From: Uranotaenia lowii
Taxonomy: Eukaryota > Arthropoda > Insecta > Diptera > Culicidae
Length of the DNA stretch: 64,000 nucleotides
Direction: 5' to 3'
NCBI RefSeq assembly: GCF_029784155.1
Contig: NC_073691.1
Coordinates: 119,846,226 to 119,910,225, forward strand
Every line of letters begins with the position of its first letter. Positions within the stretch are counted from its first letter, which is position 1. The position numbers and the translations under genes were made by a program. Positions 59,454 through 64,000 of the stretch are shown piece after piece. The notes beneath the pieces are model-generated. The model saw only the letters and a list, made by a program, of their open reading frames with translations, ran no database searches and was not told the DNA's origin.

Positions 59454-60117
59454 TTAATCGGTGTAATTCAATAAAGATTTGTCGCAGTTATACAACCGCC
59501 ATAGATTATACGTTTTTCGTTTCAAAATATAACAATCTTCACAAAGTACAAACTGACAAGTCTTCTCAAGAGATATACTTTTCTTTAAGTGACAATATCC
59601 ATTGTTTCTCAAAACCTGCAGAACATAGGTGTATACATTATTAACTTCAACAACGAATTCTATTAAGCCACATTCTATAGTTCCTCTGGAGTTAAAATTA
59701 GCCACTAGACCTGGTCTTAAACTTTTGCCATTAACACGTTCGTCGCCACGCTTATTTTGGTGGTTTTACTAGCCAGGCCCAAAGAAATCTTCAGAGAGAG
59801 AAAGCAAAGAGGCAGAACTCCCGTATTTGAAACGTGTGGCAAAGCTGAGCGGTAAACTCAAGTAAGAGAGCGTCACACGCTGTTTGATGTGACGGGGCCC
59901 CAAGGAAATACACTCGTCACCCAAATATGGTTGACGTGGCGACGAACGTGTTAATGTTACAATGAACTATGGAATTGATCTCATCTGGGAAATCATCAAG
60001 AATACATGCAAATTTCAAAGTACTCTTAGAAATAATTTTGCTAGATACGTTCGCTACCTGATCGACTGTGTACGAATGGTTTAGTATTTCATTGATTTGT
60101 TTCAGATTACGTTTCAT
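59454..60117 (-). pseudogene. Protein fragment interrupted by a TTAA MITE
   Basis: On the minus strand, 60117-59955 (YTVDQVANVSSKIISKSTLK, CILDDFPDEINSIVHCNIN) continues directly in 59730-59454 (GKSLRPGLVANFNSRGTIEC, VYTYVLQVLRNNGYCH, CQFVLCEDCYILKRKTYNLW) once the MITE 59735-59950 and one TTAA are removed. The joined frame is about 146 residues. It resembles the C-terminal part of the same sort of uncharacterised insect protein as the SAM-like gene, and lies just upstream of that gene's first exon, so it may be the tail of a neighbouring copy. Function unknown. Confidence 0.5.
59735..59950. mobile_element. piggyBac-like MITE (TTAA)
   Basis: 216 bp with inverted ends CACGTTCGTCGCCACG and CGTGGCGACGAACGTG, flanked by TTAA on both sides (59731-59734, 59951-59954). 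TTAA duplication and seamless frame restoration on removal are the piggyBac signature. Interior is non-coding. Confidence 0.85.
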
Positions 60118-60169
60118 GAAACTTAAAGAAAGATTAAAGTAATTTCTGCATGTTCTCGCTTGACCCTTT

Positions 60170-60409
60170 CCCCCTTATTCTGCGCCGCGTGTGAGGTGAC
60201 GATAGTCGATTCGAGTCGGAGTCACGTGAGTCTTGTCACCTTATTCCCGAATCCGATGTGCCAGAGCATACGATCTGTCACTCACGGTGATTACTAGATT
60301 AGGATAAGAATCAAAAAGTTCATTCTTAAAGACGTTTCTCACCTAAATCGACTACTGGAATCAGGTGACTCGACTATCGTCACCTCACGCGCGGCGCAGA
60401 ATAAGGGGG
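60170..60409. mobile_element. 240 bp MITE with 40 bp inverted ends
   Basis: CCCCCTTATTCTGCGCCGCG then YGTGAGGTGACGATAGTCGA at the left, its complement at the right, nearly perfect. Flanks are TTT on both sides, which may be a 3 bp duplication. Notably GC-rich for this window. Family not determined. Confidence 0.75.
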
Positions 60410-60612
60410 TTTGAAAATTTGAATTTTCCTTCGTATTGGAGGCAACTCATGTCCGCAATCGGACCGTTCTGCATGATGAGGCTCACGTGAGGCTCAGTTT
60501 TATTACTTTTTTCATTAGCATTCACACAATTATTATCTAAATTTTAAATATAAATACTGTAAATTATCTATTACAGCATCTATAAAATAATCATATAAGT
60601 TGTATTTACCAT

Positions 60613-60804
60613 TTTTTTTTTCAACACCTGCACTTCGACCGTCGCATCCAAACAAACATTTTGTTTTTCGAATCTCTCTGAGTTGTTTTCATCTGTTTTG
60701 CACGAAAAAGTGTGCGACTTTGCTAAGTCCCAGGATTTGGAACTCGCTAGATGAAAACAACTCAGAATTTTGAAGGATTTGAATTCAGTTGTTTTTATCT
60801 TCAT
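60613..60804 (-). other. Possible exon of unknown protein
   Basis: Minus-strand frame with SKSWDLAKSHTFSCKTDENN and KQNVCLDATVEVQVLKKK, followed by AAATG/GTAAATAC, a possible splice donor. It could belong with 59454-60117, but no joining phase could be verified because the intervening piece holds a MITE. Weak. Confidence 0.25.
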
Positions 60805-60861
60805 ACATGGTGCGATCCCTGAACCGAAATTATTCAGTCTCTGAATAATCTAAAATTACCG

Positions 60862-61221
60862 TGTAGTCACACGTTATAGTTATCGTGAGTTCGTGAGTCG
60901 TTCCGTCCCTAGACGGAGTGGCTAACCAAGGAAATCCTTTGAATAAAGCACGATTCCCTGTCTAGTTTCGGTTTTTAGTACACCTTGGTAAGTTGAGTGC
61001 GAATTAAATGCCTTAAATTTAAGTTGATTCGAATGAAACAATATTGTTCAACACGTGAGGTATCAGATAAAATTCTGCATGATGATAATCCGAAGTGATC
61101 ATTGTTTACATTCTCCTGTCTACCTAGTCCTATCTCTTTTTCTATATTGGTTTAAAGCAGTGCAGGTGCCTTCTGATGGGGGCTGATTGATAATGGAGGC
61201 GTGGTCGCACATTGCGTAACA
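60862..61221 (-). repeat. 3' LTR of a BEL/Pao element
   Basis: On the minus strand, a purine tract GGGGGGGAG (61230-61222) is followed by TGTTACGCAATGTGCGACCA, a canonical polypurine tract and TG start. It directly follows the pol terminus (CVPGGSVTQ). The end is placed at ...GTGACTACA (60862) by the TG...CA rule; without the other LTR this border is an estimate. Confidence 0.65.
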
Positions 61222-61275
61222 CTCCCCCCCGGTACGCAGGATGTTGGATCATGCTTACTAACTGTTACGCCGACG

Positions 61276-62082
61276 CACAGTGGGCCAGGAACCACACTTT
61301 TGCGGTCAAAATTGACTGCAGGCCAGAGGCTTCGTTGTAGCTCATTGGTGTCTTCTACAAAGTTACTCGACTATATTTGCGGTATCTATTGATGGATTTG
61401 AATTAGTTCTATTTTTCTCCGCAAGGTGGCGCCAAAATCTAACTTTTTACAGAAGCAAGATACAGGCATGGTTTTTTCTACAAAGTTGTTCATTATACCT
61501 TTTACATCAACTTTGTAGAACATTGTTAAGCTCTATGTTGTGTACTTAACTTGCAAAAATAATAATTTAAGGAAACCTTGCAAAAAAATGGTTTTTTTCA
61601 CCTATTTTTGTGTTTAGCTATACAATACCTCAAATTTCCACGGTATTCGATTGGAATAGACTTAAATGAGATATTCTAGTGGAAAACTTATTCGTTTCGC
61701 CGATTTTTTCTGTCAAAATTGCAAAAAAATGGTTAAAATTATACATTTTTCAAATTGCAATAACTTTCTTGCGAGCAGTTTGGCGCACCTCATTTTTCGA
61801 GAAGTGACAGCTGTGATTATGATCTAAATGCATGTAAAAAATGTCGGTGGGTTCTCGTGGGTTCCTTGCCAAATGATTTAATAAAGTTGGTAAGTTTTCA
61901 ATACAAATGCACATATTTTAAAACCTTTTTCAAAGAAAACATCCGAATTTCTCGTAGAAAAGTCGAATTTTCATCGTTCAATTATTGGAGTTGCTGCTTG
62001 AATAAATAATTCAGCACATTTTTCGCACTTTTAATCTAATTAGAAATTTTGACCGCAAAAGTGTGGTTCCTGGCCCACTGTG
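61276..62082. mobile_element. Transib-like MITE with RSS-type CACAGTG ends
   Basis: 807 bp with 38 bp perfect inverted ends beginning CACAGTGGGCCAGGAACCAC, flanked by a 5 bp duplication CGACG (61271-61275, 62083-62087). CACAGTG-type termini with a GC-rich 5 bp duplication are those of Transib, the transposon group related to RAG1; CACAGTG is also the recombination-signal heptamer. CTACAAAGTTG-like words recur inside (61358, 61480, 61512 inverted). No transposase. Removal rejoins BEL/Pao codons through AVLDV/GVTVSKHDP. Confidence 0.8.
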
Positions 62083-62526
62083 CGACGTCCAGAACGGCTA
62101 ACTTCACAGCTGGTCTTTCGTAGATATTCGCTGCAGTCTTCACTGTTGCACTGCGAACTTGCCCGTTGCTGTAGTTCACCTTTATTATGCGTCCCTTGGG
62201 CCACAGATTCCGTGGAAGGTCCGAATCGACGATAACCACTATGTCACAACCTGAAGTGGTTTTACAGGGTAGTGCCACTTTGTGCGGCGGTTAATAGTAG
62301 GCAGGTATTCGTGTAACCATCGTTTCCAAAAGTGATTAGCGTAGATCTGCGATGCTTTCCATGAATTTCTCAACATATTAAGGCTATCTTCGTAGGGAAT
62401 AGGCGGCTTGGACCCGTTCGAAGATCCAAGTAGAAAGTGGTTCGGGGTTATGGCTTCACTGTCGGCATTTTCTATTGGTACATATGTGAGGGGGCGTGAG
62501 TTGATGGTGAATTCGATTTCTAGTAA

Positions 62527-63351
62527 GGGAACATCCATAAATGACGTAGCTTTTTTTTGAGTTTTTATACGCCCCCCTCCCCCTTCGTAGCATTTCGTCA
62601 CAAAGTCATAGACCCCCCTAGATAATAACGTAGCTTTAATAAACCCCCCCCCCCCCTCCCATTTTTAAAAATCGGTTTTTAATTTTTACTTTTATTATCA
62701 GCATTTTTCAAGAATAATACAAAAAATAACAACAAAAAAAAGGGAAAAAAGTTATAAATGGAAGTTTAAAAAAGCATATCAATCAGTCAAAAAAAATCAA
62801 GCTACCTTTCAACAAACAGGATAGCTAATAAGTATTCAATCAGTTGCGTCGATCCAAATTATCTCCATTCGGGATTCCAATGAAATCGTTGGGCAGCTTT
62901 CCTCCATCGTCTGTTCGGCTGGAATAATTGCATCTGCGATGTCAGCTGCCTCCACTCACTCTCTATCGTCCTCCGGAGTGATGACCAGCACATCGTGTCC
63001 TCTTTTGCCTACAATTCGTTTTGGACAAATCTTTCTATCCGAGGCTGGGGCCTTGTAAATTTTTCTATGCTCCTTTTGGAGAACATTTGAAGCAAAATAT
63101 AAATTGCATTTCTTGCATGTTACGCTCCTTGATACGCTTGAAAACAGTCGGGCAGTAGGATTCAAAAGCTACAAGTTCAGACTGAATCGAATTATGTATA
63201 ATTTTGCTCAATCTTGATTTTTTTTTTTCGATATTTAATTAAAGCTACGTAGCTTTACTTGGACCCCTACCCCCCCTCTCGTCACACATCGTCACACAAA
63301 GTCAAACTCCCCCCCTCCCCCTCAAATGCTACGTCATTTATGGATGTTCCC
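62527..63351. mobile_element. Harbinger-like MITE (TAA duplication)
   Basis: 825 bp with inverted ends GGGAACATCCATAAATGACG then TAGC, flanked by TAA (62524-62526, 63352-63354). A 3 bp TWA-type duplication points to PIF/Harbinger-like elements. Removal with one TAA restores the BEL/Pao integrase frame exactly. C-rich tracts lie inside both ends (62568-62586 and 62644-62660; 63269-63323). The minus frame 62956-63165 contains a zinc-finger-like CKKCNLYFASNVLQKEHR. Confidence 0.82.
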
Positions 63352-64000
63352 TAATGTGTTTTTCAGTACTTCGTCAGTTGGGAGTCTGACGATCTTCATA
63401 TTGCTTAGTATCTTCTTCACGGATTGGACTAATCTCTCCCAACTTCCTCCCATATGCGGGCTACTTGGGGGCAAGAAGGTCCATTTGGAATCGGGCGTGG
63501 TAAACTCTCTCATCAACATATCCTGATCCATGCTACGCAGAGCTTCGGTGAGCTCACGATTAGCACCGATAAAATTAGTTCCTCGGTCGCTAAATATTTC
63601 TAAAGGATTTCCTCTTCTGGCAATAAAATTACGAATTGCAAGAATGCAAGAGCTGGTGTTCAAAGAGTGTGCTATTTCGATATGGACTGCTCGGATGACC
63701 AAACAAGTCATTAATACACCCCATCTTTTCTCCACACGTCTGCCGACAACGACGCTCATAGGACCAAAATAGTCTATACCGACGAATGAGAACGGTTTTG
63801 TATAGGCTGCTAGTCTACCTGGAGGAAGCGCAGCCATGAGAGGGGGATGCGGTCGAGCCTTAAAATTTTTGCAGGTCTGACAGTCTCGCCGAATTCTGTC
63901 ACAAAGCCGTCTGAGCTGAAAAATCTGGTACTTTTGTCGCAGTTCGTTCACAACGGTTTCCATATTTATGTGATGGAATTTCTCATGCATATCCCGTACA

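Larger units (their letters stand above)
61222..64000 (-). pseudogene. BEL/Pao pol: integrase and C-terminal domain
   Basis: LTR-retrotransposon integrase, which inserts the cDNA. Counting from the methionine at 63990: zinc-binding HHCC part (HEKFHHI ... CQTC, residues 2-40), then catalytic D73 (VGIDYFGPM), D135 (IFSDRGTNFIGA) and E185 (GGSWERLVQS). The frame continues across the inserted element 62527-63351 through VLKNT/LLEIEFTINSRPLTYV and into the BEL-type C-terminal domain (NHFLLGSSNGSKPP, WKRWLHEYLPT). One frameshift near 62238 precedes DIVVIVDSDLPRNLWPKGRI and AVKLAVLDV, where a Transib-like MITE interrupts. The element continues beyond the right window edge. Frameshift and two insertions make it inactive. 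Confidence 0.9.

Overview
The window comes from a mosquito (Culicidae, probably Culicinae). The one confidently recognised host gene is an intact four-exon odorant-binding protein of the mosquito Obp1 type (22275-23134, +). The transposon families agree: ITmD37E transposases, BEL/Pao and RTE-like retrotransposons, a tRNA-headed SINE, and many AT-rich elements with terminal inverted repeats (TIRs). Two other spliced coding structures are weaker. One is a minus-strand gene or pseudogene with a SAM-like first exon (55122-59344). The other is a small three-exon gene of unknown function inside a transposable element (40781-41271, -).

Layout. 1-968: 3' half of an ITmD37E transposon. 2123-7831: a fold-back SINE insertion, itself interrupted by a 5.4 kb LTR element with near-identical LTRs and no recognisable coding region; a TIR element and an array of small hairpins lie inside that LTR element. 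8.4-21.6 kb: several TIR elements, including two head-to-head copies around 12.9 kb, one carrying a hAT-type MITE, plus an RTE-like reverse transcriptase fragment. 22-23.2 kb: Obp1. 23.8-26 kb: a G/C-tract element and a 441 bp direct repeat ending in a Helitron-like terminus. 26.9-31.2 kb: a hAT-like element containing an RTE-headed short retroposon, then a BEL/Pao gag fragment broken by an ITmD37E deletion derivative and a Helitron-like repeat. 34.2-38 kb: a SINE and RTE copy A. 38-43 kb: TIR elements, one nest containing the small spliced gene. 45.5-53.6 kb: an old DDE transposase locus hosting RTE copy B (itself hosting a 2.7 kb element) and a 1.05 kb element. 55-60.8 kb: the SAM-domain gene with intronic and exonic insertions. 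60.8-64 kb: the 3' part of a minus-strand BEL/Pao element with its 3' LTR, interrupted by a Transib-like and a Harbinger-like MITE.

The window is therefore largely a stack of insertions whose order can be read. In several cases removing an element plus one copy of its target-site duplication (TSD) restores an interrupted reading frame (62527-63351, 51997-53047, 59735-59950, 48606-51327, 61276-62082), which fixes boundaries to the base. The most unusual recurring pattern is that most TIR elements, whatever their TSD class, repeat a private 8-14 bp word near both ends and inside. All calls were made by reading; no alignment or search was run.
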